Source: Clostridiales bacterium
GTDB lineage: Bacteria; Bacillota; Clostridia; Lachnospirales; WQUN01
Direction: 5' to 3'
Assembly (NCBI GenBank): GCA_031263155.1
Contig: JAISGK010000058.1
Span: 1 to 42,241, forward strand
Length of the DNA stretch: 42,241 nt
In this document: positions 25,387 through 33,847 of the stretch, one piece after another
How positions within the stretch are numbered: position 1 is the stretch's first letter
How the letters are laid out: every line of letters starts with the position of its first letter
The notes under the pieces: model-generated
What the model was told of the DNA's origin: nothing
Seen by the model: the letters and a program-made list of their open reading frames with translations, nothing else
Database searches by the model: none
Translations under genes and position numbers: made by a program

Positions 25387-26268
25387 ATGAATAAAGATGA
25401 GCTGAAAATCGAGAAATGGAGCAATGTTGTACGATGGTTACTTATCGCAATTTATGGAATTGCTATAGTTGCTTTGGCTGATTGGCATAATGTTTCCTCA
25501 ACTATGATACTGATAGTGGGCGCTATCTTTATGCTTTTCCATGCCCCAAAAAGGTATGGCTGGAAAAGCACGCTGGTCTTTATGGCGTTGGCATTTGGTG
25601 TAAGTACCATTTTTGAAGATATCAGTATACACACGGGATTCCCGTTTGGTAACTACCATTATAGTTCAGTCGTAGCGAACATAGATCAGGTGCCATTTCC
25701 GGTGGGTATAATATATATTGCTGTAAGCTATTTGTCGTGGTCGCTTGGTACGCTGATTCTGAATCATGCAGATAGGCATTTAGATAAGAAAATTAATGTT
25801 TTCGCGTTGCCGGCCGTTAGCACATTTATAATGTGTCAGTTTGATTTAGTGATTGATCCAATAACAGCCACCTACACTAACGCTTGGATATGGGAAGACG
25901 GCGGAGGTTTCAACGGAGTGCCCTTGGTGAACTTCTTGGGTTGGTATCTGACTTGCTATATATTTATGCAGATATTTACCATATATCTTGCAAAGCGACA
26001 AAGCAAACTTCCGAATAAGCCGGAAATTCGGTCGAAGCAATATTGGTTGCAACCTGTCCTGCTCTATATTTTTATTTGTTGCGGGTATATAGTTCAGTAT
26101 ATTGCTAATGTCAGTGACAGAACCAAAATCGTAGACCTTGCTGGAAACACATGGATTGTAGGTAATCTATTTGAAACTTCTGTTACGGTCATGATTTTTA
26201 CTATGCTGTTTTCGGCCGTGCTTGCGCTTGTAAATTTATTCAAGGGAAAAACGATTGATATTAATTAG
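25387..26268 (+). CDS. CruF/DUF422-like carotenoid biosynthesis membrane protein
   Basis: Integral membrane protein of 293 aa with seven or eight hydrophobic segments. It has the pattern of the DUF422 family, which includes the C50 carotenoid hydratase CruF: FEDISIHTGFPFGNYHYS (about 78-95), a mid-membrane WSLGTLIL stretch, and DPITATYTNAWIWEDGGGF followed by GVPLVNFLGWYL. The acidic residues of both loops are kept. The start follows CAGGAGGAG. It is controlled, by position, by the divergent TetR gene. No other carotenoid gene (phytoene synthase or desaturase) is visible, so the substrate may not be a carotenoid and the family name should be taken structurally. Confidence 0.8.
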   Translation: MNKDELKIEKWSNVVRWLLIAIYGIAIVALADWHNVSSTMILIVGAIFMLFHAPKRYGWKSTLVFMALAFGVSTIFEDISIHTGFPFGNYHYSSVVANIDQVPFPVGIIYIAVSYLSWSLGTLILNHADRHLDKKINVFALPAVSTFIMCQFDLVIDPITATYTNAWIWEDGGGFNGVPLVNFLGWYLTCYIFMQIFTIYLAKRQSKLPNKPEIRSKQYWLQPVLLYIFICCGYIVQYIANVSDRTKIVDLAGNTWIVGNLFETSVTVMIFTMLFSAVLALVNLFKGKTIDIN

Positions 26269-26363
26269 AAGGAATCGAATATACTTTTATGATCCAGACG
26301 TATGGTTTGTCAAGGGGTGAAATGATATGAGCGGTGCTTGGGCGTTACTATTCACGGTCAGTT

Positions 26364-26730
26364 TTAAAAGTAGGTATGCCAAATAAACCAGTAGAACAGT
26401 CGTGTTAGTCTAGCTTTTGGGCGAACTGTTTTTATGGTGAGCAGGGGTGGAATATCTCTATTTGTTTTTTGCGCCTGATTTACCGTATCCATGAGGGACA
26501 GCGCTGCCGCCTGCGTCATGGGGCCGTACTGGCATTGCGCCCTCAGGTTTGGAGCGATTCCAGTACGGAAACGCTCCCCGCAGTCCAGGCATTCATAGAT
26601 ATAATACTCATGCCGTGTATTCACCACATTCACTTTGAGTTTCTTGATACTCCAATATGCGATCTCTCATTTGTGTATTTGCAGCGCTGACTTTTTCAAA
26701 ATCGCGGCGAATATCCCCAGTGAGCTTCAT
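26364..26730 (-). pseudogene. degenerate IS66-family transposase fragment
   Basis: From an ATG at 26730 behind AAGGAGAG the frame reads MKLTGDIRRDFEKVSAANTQ and runs into a stop after 40 codons. Shifting by one base at about 26640 continues as KLKVNVVNTRHEYYIYECLD, then CGERF and QYGPMTQAAALSLMDTVNQ. This is the zinc-ribbon and YGP...QA region of IS66 TnpC. The DDE catalytic part is missing: the frame degenerates after about residue 60 and ends at 26364. It is clearly a frameshifted, truncated copy. Confidence 0.7.
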
Positions 26731-26757
26731 CGTTGGCTCTCCTTAGTCAGGCTGGAT

Positions 26758-27111
26758 TTAGGCTCCGTAACTTTTTGCCAGTTCCATTAGCCTTCTTGCC
26801 ATTTCTTTCTTTTCAGACTTCAACCTCGTTATTTCGTCTGCCTGTGAGCGTATTAAATTCTCTTGGCTGGCGGCTTGCTTTTTATAGGCGTGGCATAAAC
26901 TACGCAACTCTGCACCGGTTTGGGCAGAGGCAGCCGAATCTTCTACGCGGGCATGTCCTCTCGTAGCTACGATCTCCCCTGTCTGATCATTGATCTTCCC
27001 GATAAGTTTGCGTTTGTTTCTTGGCTGCTTTTTCTCTTTGTCCCAATATGACTCGGACTCGTAAACATAAGTGATCCCTGATTTTTTGTTCTTGGCTTTG
27101 ACTAATGACAT
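26758..27111 (-). CDS. IS-associated small protein with coiled-coil tail
   Basis: 117 aa from the ATG at 27111, preceded by GAGAGGTGG. The N-terminus MSLVKAKNKKSGITYVYESE and WDKEKKQPRNKRKLIGKIND has the pattern seen at the start of several clostridial transposase-linked proteins, where the tyrosine-rich strand is followed by KxRxKRxxIGK. The C-terminal half is a Lys/Glu-rich predicted coiled coil (about 70-112). It is intact and has its own strong promoter, unlike the broken transposase after it. It lies inside the inverted repeats. It may be an accessory or regulator of the element; function is not established. Confidence 0.65.
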   Translation of the reverse strand: MSLVKAKNKKSGITYVYESESYWDKEKKQPRNKRKLIGKINDQTGEIVATRGHARVEDSAASAQTGAELRSLCHAYKKQAASQENLIRSQADEITRLKSEKKEMARRLMELAKSYGA

Positions 27112-27134
27112 TCCTGCCACCTCTCTATAGGTAT

Positions 27135-27163
27135 ATGATAGCATATAATCTACCTATTGTCAA
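27135..27163 (-). promoter_or_regulatory. promoter of the IS-associated gene
   Basis: On the minus strand TTGACA (27163-27158), a 17-base spacer and TATCAT (27140-27135) stand about 24 bases before the ATG at 27111. The transcript leader would be about 17 bases and include the GAGGTGG site. Confidence 0.75.
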
Positions 27164-27324
27164 GAGAAAATAGGTATTATTCTAAAAAATATTATACCTG
27201 CCTTGGCAAAAAAATTGCGTACCCCTGCGGATACGCCAAAAGCAATCTTAATTTATCTCCTACTGATTTAAACCGTGAATAGTAACAGTTTTAGGGATTC
27301 ACGCGAATAAATTATCACCGTATA

Positions 27325-27353
27325 TTGACCTATTTCGCCTTTGGATATATAAT
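27325..27353 (+). promoter_or_regulatory. promoter of the DUF3798 importer operon
   Basis: TTGACC (27325-27330), a 17-base spacer and a perfect TATAAT (27348-27353). The predicted start is near 27360, about 45 bases before the ATG of the binding-protein gene at 27406, which has GGAGG at 27391. Confidence 0.82.
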
Positions 27354-27405
27354 TGGATATATAATAATGAAATTGTTACATATCTTTAATGGAGGTCATT
27401 AAAAC

Positions 27406-28656
27406 ATGCGCAAAACACTCAGTCTTTTGCTTACGGTCAGTATGCTCTTTATGGCTGCTTGCGGCGGTGCCCCGTCAACTGGTACTCCGGAACAGTCATC
27501 AGAAGGCGGACAGCCCTCTGAAGCACTCACAACCGAAGCAGATAAAGGGATAAAAATCGGCATTGTGACAGGTTCCGTTTCTCAGTCAGAAGACGACCGC
27601 CGGGGGGCAGAGGCGTTCCAGGCCAAGTACGGTGAGGATATGGTCACGCTTGCCATCTATCCTGACAACTTCACCGACGAGCTGGAAACTACCATCCAAA
27701 CCATCGTCAACCTTTCAGACGACCCGCAGACGAAGGCCATCATCATTAACCAGGCGGTTCCCGGCACCACCGAGGCATTTCGCCAAATCAAGGAACGCCG
27801 CCCAGATATCATCTGCATTGCCGGCGAATCCCATGAGGATCTGCCCGAAATCGGCAGCGCCGCTGACCTTGTTGTCAATAACGATTTTGTGGCTCGCGGC
27901 TACCTGATGATCCGCACGGCCCATGAACTGGGGTGCGACACTTTCGTACATATCTCTTTCCCCCGCCATATGGCTTATGAAACGATGAGCCGCCGTGTCG
28001 CTGTTATGAGGGCCGCGTGCGAAGAGTTTGGTATGGAATTCGTCCTCGAGACCGCTCCTGATCCGACTACTGATGTAGGCGTTGCCGGCGCTCAGGCCTA
28101 TATCCTTGAAAAAGTCCCCGAGTGGGTGGATAAATACGGCGTGAACGCCGCGTACTTCTGCACTAACGACGCCCACACCGAACCTCTGCTCAAGCAGCTT
28201 TTGGAGTATGGCGGCTTCTTTATAGAGGCTGACCTGCCATCCCCGCTCATGGGTTACCCCGGCGCTCTGGGCATTGACCTGACTGCCGAAGCCGGCGACT
28301 TTGCTAAAATCCTCGCGAAGGTTGAGGCTGCCGTAGTGGAAAAGGGCGGCGCGGGCAAATTCGGCACATGGGCATATTCTTATGGCTACATCACCACCGC
28401 CGGGCTTGCCCAACACGCGCTTAACGTGGTTAACGGCGAGAGTGAACTGACAGATATCGCCAAACTCGCCGAGGCATACGGTGAGTTCTCCCCCGCCGCC
28501 GAGTGGAACGGTTCCAATTATACCAATGTGGAAACGGGCGTAAAGTTGGACAACGTATTCCTTATTTATCAGGATACCTACATTATGGGCGATCCCGGTC
28601 GCTATATGGGCTCTACCACTATAGAGGTACCAGAAAAATACTTCACCGTTAAGTAA
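27406..28656 (+). CDS. DUF3798 substrate-binding lipoprotein
   Basis: Extracytoplasmic binding protein of an ABC importer, 416 aa. The signal peptide ends in the lipobox FMAAC with Cys at residue 19, followed by a Gly/Ser/Glu-rich linker to about residue 47. The mature domain starts IKIGIVTGSVSQSEDDRRGA, the fold of periplasmic binding proteins of the sugar type I class. The motifs AIIINQAVPGTTEAFRQIKE and the phrase ISFPRHMAYETMSRR match my memory of family DUF3798. The ligand is unknown. It lies first in an operon with an RbsA-like ATPase, two permeases and a DUF6672 protein. A hairpin after its stop should favour expression of this gene over the rest. Confidence 0.87.
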   Translation: MRKTLSLLLTVSMLFMAACGGAPSTGTPEQSSEGGQPSEALTTEADKGIKIGIVTGSVSQSEDDRRGAEAFQAKYGEDMVTLAIYPDNFTDELETTIQTIVNLSDDPQTKAIIINQAVPGTTEAFRQIKERRPDIICIAGESHEDLPEIGSAADLVVNNDFVARGYLMIRTAHELGCDTFVHISFPRHMAYETMSRRVAVMRAACEEFGMEFVLETAPDPTTDVGVAGAQAYILEKVPEWVDKYGVNAAYFCTNDAHTEPLLKQLLEYGGFFIEADLPSPLMGYPGALGIDLTAEAGDFAKILAKVEAAVVEKGGAGKFGTWAYSYGYITTAGLAQHALNVVNGESELTDIAKLAEAYGEFSPAAEWNGSNYTNVETGVKLDNVFLIYQDTYIMGDPGRYMGSTTIEVPEKYFTVK

Positions 28657-28688
28657 GGCCCTTTGAATCACCAAGTTTTGATCCGTGA

Positions 28689-28714
28689 GGGGGGAGGGAG
28701 AGCCTCCCCCCTTT
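28689..28714 (+). terminator. attenuator-like hairpin after the binding protein gene
   Basis: GGGGGGAGG (28689-28697) pairs with CCTCCCCCC (28703-28711) around a GAGAG loop, followed by TTTAAT. The short T run suggests partial termination, the usual way to make more binding protein than transporter. It may also stabilise the 3' end of the upstream message. Confidence 0.75.
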
Positions 28715-28737
28715 AATCATGTGGACGAGGCGTAGAT

Positions 28738-30321
28738 ATGAGCAATGAGATACCGTTATTGGAAATACGCGGTGTGAAGAAGGATTTTTTCGGCAACCGG
28801 GTTTTAAATGATATTAACTTTACTCTCAAAAAAGGGGGGATCTTAGGCCTCGTTGGCGAGAACGGCGCTGGCAAAAGTACTTTGATGAAGATCCTCTTTG
28901 GCATGAACGTCATTCGTGAAACCGGCGGATATGAGGGGGATATCTTGATAAACGGTGAGGAGGTCAATTTCCTTACGCCATTTGACGCTCTGGAAGCGGG
29001 CATTGGCATGGTGCATCAGGAGTTTTCGCTGATCCCCGGTTTTACGGCCACAGAAAACATCCTGCTCAATCGGGAGCCCCTTAAGAAGAACGTGCTCTCC
29101 GAAATATTCGGGGATAGGCTTGACAAGCTTGACACTAGCGAGATGAATAGGCAGTCTGAGCGCGCCATTGGCAAAATGAGCGTACATATCGATGCCAAAA
29201 TGGTAATTAGTAGCATGCCGGTGGGACATAAGCAGTTTACTGAAATTGCCCGAGAACTCAGCAAGGAGCAACTAAAACTTCTCATCCTAGATGAACCCAC
29301 CGCAGTCCTCACAGAAAAGGAGGCAGCCGCTTTGCTGGATTCTATCCGCAGCATGGCGGCGCAAGGCATCGCCGTTATATTCATTACCCATAGGCTCCAC
29401 GAAATCCTCGGGGTGTGCGACAGGGTCGTCGTTATGCGCGATGGCGCGGTCGTGCGGGATGCTCTCGCAAAGGACGCCGATGTGCAGAAAATAACAAGGT
29501 GGATGGTGGGCAGGAGTGTCCAATCATCCCGCGAGGATGTAAAGATTGGCCCGAACAAAAAAACCATTATGTCTATTCGCAAGCTCTGGGTAGACATGCC
29601 TGGCGAGGCTGTGCGAAATGTCGATATTGACGTTGTGGAAGGCGAAATTCTGGGCATTGGCGGGCTTGCCGGCCAAGGTAAGCTAGGCATACCCAACGGT
29701 GTTATGGGGCTTTACCACGCGGGAGGCACGGTAGAATTTGACCGGCAGCCCATTCCCCTCGACAGCCCGCGAAAATGCCTGGACTGCTCGCTGGCTTTTG
29801 TCTCCGAGGACAGGCGCGGCGTCGGGCTTCTTCTGGACGAAACGTTGGAATGGAATATCGCGTTCCCGGCCATGCAAATTCAGAATAAATTCCTCAAAAA
29901 ATACTTTGGGGGGCTTATAAGCTGGAGAGATGAAAAAGCGATACGCGAGATTACGAAAAGGTATATCAACGAGCTTCAAATCAAATGCACCAGTACGAAG
30001 CAAAAGGCGAAAGAGCTTTCCGGCGGAAACCAGCAGAAAGTGTGTCTGGCTAAGGCATTTGCCCTACAGCCTAAATTCCTGTTTGTATCAGAACCCACCC
30101 GAGGCATCGACGTAGGCGCAAAATCTCTGGTTCTCAGCGCGCTGCGTAAGTTCAATAGAGAAAACGGCGTCACAATCATGATGATATCTTCCGAACTTGA
30201 GGAGCTGCGGATGATCTGCGATCGCATCGCCATTGTATCGGGCGGAAAGATAGCGGGCATTTTACCGGCGACCGAATCCTCGGAAAGCTTTGGTCTGCTG
30301 ATGGTCAGCCAAGTTATATAG
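28738..30321 (+). CDS. RbsA/MglA-type ABC transporter ATPase
   Basis: Double-domain ATPase, 527 aa, of the ribose/galactose/nucleoside importer class. Domain one (about 1-250): Walker A GENGAGKST, a Q-loop IGMVHQEFSL, the signature replaced by MPVGHKQFTEIAREL, Walker B LLILDEPTAVLT and the switch His in FITHRLHEI. Domain two (about 265-520): degenerate Walker A GLAGQGKLG, the RbsA-like FVSEDRRGVGLLLDETL, the signature ELSGGNQQKVCLAKA and FVSEPTRGIDVGAK. As in the family, the second site looks catalytically weakened. The start follows ACGAGG. It couples with the two permeases downstream, nine bases apart from the first. Confidence 0.94.
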   Translation: MSNEIPLLEIRGVKKDFFGNRVLNDINFTLKKGGILGLVGENGAGKSTLMKILFGMNVIRETGGYEGDILINGEEVNFLTPFDALEAGIGMVHQEFSLIPGFTATENILLNREPLKKNVLSEIFGDRLDKLDTSEMNRQSERAIGKMSVHIDAKMVISSMPVGHKQFTEIARELSKEQLKLLILDEPTAVLTEKEAAALLDSIRSMAAQGIAVIFITHRLHEILGVCDRVVVMRDGAVVRDALAKDADVQKITRWMVGRSVQSSREDVKIGPNKKTIMSIRKLWVDMPGEAVRNVDIDVVEGEILGIGGLAGQGKLGIPNGVMGLYHAGGTVEFDRQPIPLDSPRKCLDCSLAFVSEDRRGVGLLLDETLEWNIAFPAMQIQNKFLKKYFGGLISWRDEKAIREITKRYINELQIKCTSTKQKAKELSGGNQQKVCLAKAFALQPKFLFVSEPTRGIDVGAKSLVLSALRKFNRENGVTIMMISSELEELRMICDRIAIVSGGKIAGILPATESSESFGLLMVSQVI

Positions 30322-30330
30322 GAGGGCGAC

Positions 30331-31407
30331 ATGGATAAAACAGGCAATGAAGCAACCATCGGAATTAATACAAAATTTCTGGAATTTATACGCGGCTTTG
30401 GTCTACCCAGGTTCATTATCGCCGGCTTCCTTCTTATACTATTTATTATGGCGCCGTTTGTCGGGGCGGACTTCGCGACGCAGATTACCAACACCATCAA
30501 CCGCTTTAGCTGGAACGCGGTTATGGTGCTTGCTATGGTACCTATGGTGCATTCTGGCTGTGGGCTTAATTTTGGCCTTCCCCTTGGCATCATCTCCGGC
30601 TTGCTGGGGGCCACGCTGTCTATCGAGTTTGGCTTTACAGGAGCGACGAGCTTCGTTATGGCGGCGGCGATAGCAACGCCCTTTGCCCTGCTACTGGGCG
30701 GCGGCTATGGTTGGCTTTTAAATAAGATAAAGGGCGGGGAAATGATGATTGCCACCTACGTAGGGTTTTCTTCCGTTTCTCTTATGTGCATGATGTGGCT
30801 CCTGCTGCCATATCGCAGCCCCACTATGGTTTGGGGGATGGCTGGAAAGGGGCTGCGCACTACGATTTCCCTAGAGGGATTCTACGATAAGGTTCTGGCC
30901 AATTTTTTGAGGATCAATATCGGCAACCTGTCCATTCCGGTTGGAAGCCTTCTGTTCTTTGCCACACTTGCCTTTTTAATGTGGTCGTTCCTGCACACGA
31001 AAACCGGCACCGCCATGACAGCCGTTGGCTCAAACCCCGTTTTTGCAAGGGCTAGCGGCATCAATGTAGACAAGATGCGCGCATTGTCGGTGCTGATGTC
31101 CACTTGGCTGTCCGCGATAGGCATATTGGTTTATGAACAGGGTTTTGGCTTTATCCAGTTATATATGGGGCCCTTCTTCATGGCTCTGCCTGCGGTATCC
31201 GCCATCTTGATCGGCGGGGCGTCGGTAAACAAGGCTTCCATTGCCAACGTTGTTATCGGTACATTCTTGTTCCAGGGACTTGTGACTATGACGCCAACAG
31301 TAATGAACTCTATGATCCATATGGATATGAGCGAGGTTATCCGCGTAGTCGTTTCCAACGGCATGATCCTCTATGCCCTGACGAGGAAGACGGAGGCCAA
31401 AACATGA
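30331..31407 (+). CDS. ABC transporter permease 1 (BPD_transp_2 family)
   Basis: Membrane subunit of 358 aa with about nine hydrophobic segments. It has the RbsC/YufP-type core: GCGLNFGLPLGIISGLLGA (about 72-90), GGGYGWLLNKIKGGEMMIATYVG, and the coupling region GTAMTAVGSNPVFARASGINVDKMRALSVLMS near residue 230. AILIGGASVNKASIANVVIG follows near the end. Ribosome binding site AGGAGGG. The next permease gene overlaps it by four bases (ATGA), showing tight coupling. Two different permeases imply a heterodimeric channel. Confidence 0.92.
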   Translation: MDKTGNEATIGINTKFLEFIRGFGLPRFIIAGFLLILFIMAPFVGADFATQITNTINRFSWNAVMVLAMVPMVHSGCGLNFGLPLGIISGLLGATLSIEFGFTGATSFVMAAAIATPFALLLGGGYGWLLNKIKGGEMMIATYVGFSSVSLMCMMWLLLPYRSPTMVWGMAGKGLRTTISLEGFYDKVLANFLRINIGNLSIPVGSLLFFATLAFLMWSFLHTKTGTAMTAVGSNPVFARASGINVDKMRALSVLMSTWLSAIGILVYEQGFGFIQLYMGPFFMALPAVSAILIGGASVNKASIANVVIGTFLFQGLVTMTPTVMNSMIHMDMSEVIRVVVSNGMILYALTRKTEAKT

Positions 31408-32516
31408 AAAGCAAGAAGAATCCATTCCTTGAACTTATACAGAACAACTCCGTGCCGATTATGTTTATCATAATCTGCGCTGTTTGCATCCCCATTTCCG
31501 GTTTTTCGCCCGGTTATCTGCTCAATGAAATCATTACGAGGATGGGGCGCAATACATTTTTAATACTGAGTCTGCTCATCCCTATCATGGCGGGTATGGG
31601 TTTGAACTTCGGCATGACCTTGGGCGCAATGGCCGGTCAGATCGCCCTGATCCTGGTAGCTGACTGGCAGATATGGGGTATTCCCGGAATTATTCTTGCC
31701 ATGATTATTTCTATCCCAATTTCACTCCTGTTGGGATTGTTCTGCGGCAAAATGCTTAATATGGCCAAGGGCAGGGAGATGATCACAAGTTATATCATTA
31801 GTTATTTTATCAATGGCTTGTATCAACTGGTTGTGTTGTATATGATGGGACCAATCATTCCAATTATCCACACATCCATCAAGTTGCCCAGGGGCTATGG
31901 CATCCGCAACACGGTCAGCCTGCTTAATATGCGGCAACACCTGGACAACCTGCTTGCCATAAGAATCGGCGGCGCAAAAATCCCTGTTTTAACATTTTTG
32001 GTTATCGCCATGCTCTGCCTTTTCATTATATTGTTCCGCAAGACCAAACTGGGCCAAGATATGCGGGCTGTCGGCCAGGATATGGATGTGGCCCGTAACG
32101 CGGGTATCAAGGTGGAACGGACGCGCATCGTCTCCATCATCATGTCTACGGTTTTTGCGGGCTTGGGGATGATTATCTACCTGCAAAACATGGGCAACAT
32201 AGCCACATACAGCTCCCATTCCCAAATCGGTATGTTCTGTATTGCGGCGTTGTTGGTGGGCGGCGCCTCTGTAGAGCGGGCTTCTATCGGCAATGTGTTT
32301 CTTGGTGTCACCCTTTTCCATTTAATGTTTATTGTAGCGCCGTCAACAGGCGCCAAGATAACGGGCGATTCTATGATCGGCGAGTATTTCCGCGTATTTG
32401 TCAGTTATGGCATCATTACAGTCGCCCTTGTCATGTATGAGGCAAAGAAGCGAATGGCAAAGAGCAAGGCTGGCAAAATGCTTGAGGACGCACAGGGCAA
32501 GGGGGAGGGGAATTGA
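31404..32516 (+). CDS. ABC transporter permease 2 (BPD_transp_2 family)
   Basis: 370 aa; second subunit of the heterodimeric channel. It shares the layout of the first permease: GMGLNFGMTLGAMAGQIALI near 65, CGKMLNMAKGREMITSYIIS, the coupling segment KLGQDMRAVGQDMDVARNAG near 215, and ALLVGGASVERASIGNVFLG near 300. The C-terminus is a basic tail (KKRMAKSKAGKMLEDAQGKG), probably cytoplasmic. It overlaps both the previous and the next gene by four bases. Confidence 0.92.
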   Translation: MKSKKNPFLELIQNNSVPIMFIIICAVCIPISGFSPGYLLNEIITRMGRNTFLILSLLIPIMAGMGLNFGMTLGAMAGQIALILVADWQIWGIPGIILAMIISIPISLLLGLFCGKMLNMAKGREMITSYIISYFINGLYQLVVLYMMGPIIPIIHTSIKLPRGYGIRNTVSLLNMRQHLDNLLAIRIGGAKIPVLTFLVIAMLCLFIILFRKTKLGQDMRAVGQDMDVARNAGIKVERTRIVSIIMSTVFAGLGMIIYLQNMGNIATYSSHSQIGMFCIAALLVGGASVERASIGNVFLGVTLFHLMFIVAPSTGAKITGDSMIGEYFRVFVSYGIITVALVMYEAKKRMAKSKAGKMLEDAQGKGEGN

Positions 32517-33001
32517 AGTCAAAGCGAGTTGCTCTTTTTAGGGCCGCCTCTATCCTGTCGCTGCTTGTCATAGCGGGTGTGATGATGGTCATCGGGCGTG
32601 GACATACGGTATACCTTGACAATAAGTCAATGGATTATAATGGCCAGACCTACGCCGCCCTTTATAAAATAGTGGCGTTTGTGGACGGTGAACAGGTGGC
32701 CAGCCTTAGCGGCAGGGAAAGGGGCATGGCAACTTGTATTGGCCAAGGCCTTGGCGTGGCCCTGGAGGTTACCAGGGAAAAAGATGGCGAAGAGCAGTCT
32801 TTCACTGTAACACTGCCTTTGCCCTACTCTATGGACGGTATTATTATAAATCTGCCAGCGTATTTGGCGGGTCTTCCAGCGGAAGCATATCTCTCCGAGT
32901 TCATTCCCGCTCCAGAACCGAGCGAGGATGAGGACAGCGAGACGGATGTTCTGCCCGGCGATGAAATCCTGCCCGATGAAGAATTACTGGGAGATATTTG
33001 A
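32513..33001 (+). CDS. DUF6672-like membrane-anchored protein of the importer
   Basis: 162 aa starting at TTG 32513, preceded by GGGGGAGGGG and overlapping the permease stop (TTGA). One N-terminal membrane helix (about 9-27: FRAASILSLLVIAGVMMVIG) is followed by a small beta-rich extracytoplasmic domain (GRGHTVYLDNKSMDYNGQTY to about 130) and a very acidic tail. It matches my recollection of DUF6672, which accompanies DUF3798 importers. Its role is not known; an accessory subunit or ligand-loading factor is a guess. There is no lipobox. It ends the operon. Confidence 0.78.
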   Translation: MKSKRVALFRAASILSLLVIAGVMMVIGRGHTVYLDNKSMDYNGQTYAALYKIVAFVDGEQVASLSGRERGMATCIGQGLGVALEVTREKDGEEQSFTVTLPLPYSMDGIIINLPAYLAGLPAEAYLSEFIPAPEPSEDEDSETDVLPGDEILPDEELLGDI

Positions 33002-33046
33002 CATTATAATTCCCCGCGTTTTTGAAAAATCTATTGAGCAGCTTGT

Positions 33047-33071
33047 GGGGGCGCGGTTTGTGCCGCGCCCC
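33047..33071. terminator. GC-rich hairpin between convergent operons
   Basis: GGGGCGCGG pairs exactly with CCGCGCCCC around a short TTTGTG loop, immediately after the stop codon of the minus-strand permease gene and 46 bases after the DUF6672 stop. No T run follows. It looks like the palindromic unit at 7101-7184 and may serve as a bidirectional stop or just be a dispersed repeat. Confidence 0.65.
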
Positions 33072-33073
33072 TG

Positions 33074-33847
33074 TCATAACTCGTATTTCCGAAAGGCTGT
33101 AAGTCCAATCGCGGTAGATAAAAGCATGGTTACAAGTGAGTTAATTATAATGCTTAATACAAGGTTGGTTGAAGCAATCGTTGATGAAACAGCCGTTGAC
33201 ATACCGTAAATGGAATGTTGGATAACCCACCCCATAAATCTTGACACGGTTTCGGAAAAGCTGCTCACATTTCCTATAACGGACGCTAATGTTTCGCTGA
33301 AAAGCACATAGCAAAGGCAGATAACCGTAGACGCTATATCGTTTTTTATCAGCATAGACAGCATACAGATTAGCGCGCCCAACGCGGCGTAAATAAATAA
33401 TCCGCAAATAACGGTTGCCACATATCCGCTTATCAATATTTCTCGGATTTGATTTGAAGCAAGCAGCGCGACCACTTCAAAAATCAAGAAGATTGAGGCT
33501 GATGCAGCTGATGAAAGCATGGCCTTTGACAGATAAATACGGGCACGACTTTTATTTGTAATCCATTTATGTTGCCATGTTTTCCATTGATATTCCTGCC
33601 CTATAAATATAGAGAGCAGGATAGCAATAAAAATTCCAAGCCCTTTTTGGTATGATAAACCTATCTGAATAACATCATCAATCCCCTTAAATGCCGTTAA
33701 ATTACCAAAAACAGAAATACCTACGCGAATGTCCTGACGCGCAAGCATGATAAGAGCAAAAGCTATAACGCCTGTGAATATTATAATGCCGTAAAGCAGT
33801 TTGCTTTTTCCGAACCTGTAAAGGTCGCTCTTTATAATATTAGCCAT
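33074..33847 (-). CDS. ABC-2 type transporter permease
   Basis: 257-aa membrane subunit with six hydrophobic segments (for example LLYGIIIFTGVIAFALIML near residue 18 and a C-terminal LVLSIIINSLVTMLLSTAIG). The first cytoplasmic part MANIIKSDLYRFGKSK is typical of ABC-2 exporters of the BcrB/bacitracin-lantibiotic immunity type. It overlaps the ATPase gene by 8 bases (33840-33847), so the two are coupled. It is the last gene of the sigma-factor operon. Substrate unknown; peptide antibiotics or lipids are typical for this class. Confidence 0.87.
   Translation of the reverse strand: MANIIKSDLYRFGKSKLLYGIIIFTGVIAFALIMLARQDIRVGISVFGNLTAFKGIDDVIQIGLSYQKGLGIFIAILLSIFIGQEYQWKTWQHKWITNKSRARIYLSKAMLSSAASASIFLIFEVVALLASNQIREILISGYVATVICGLFIYAALGALICMLSMLIKNDIASTVICLCYVLFSETLASVIGNVSSFSETVSRFMGWVIQHSIYGMSTAVSSTIASTNLVLSIIINSLVTMLLSTAIGLTAFRKYEL

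Larger units (their letters stand above)
26344..27286 (-). mobile_element. IS66-like remnant bounded by 15-bp inverted repeats
   Basis: GTTACTATTCACGGT at 26344-26358 has its exact reverse complement at 27272-27286. Inside lie, on the minus strand, a 117-aa accessory-type gene and a broken IS66-like transposase fragment. The span is only about 0.94 kb against 2-2.5 kb for a complete IS66, so the middle or end has been deleted. No 8-bp target duplication is seen beside the repeats. The element can no longer transpose by itself. Confidence 0.68.
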
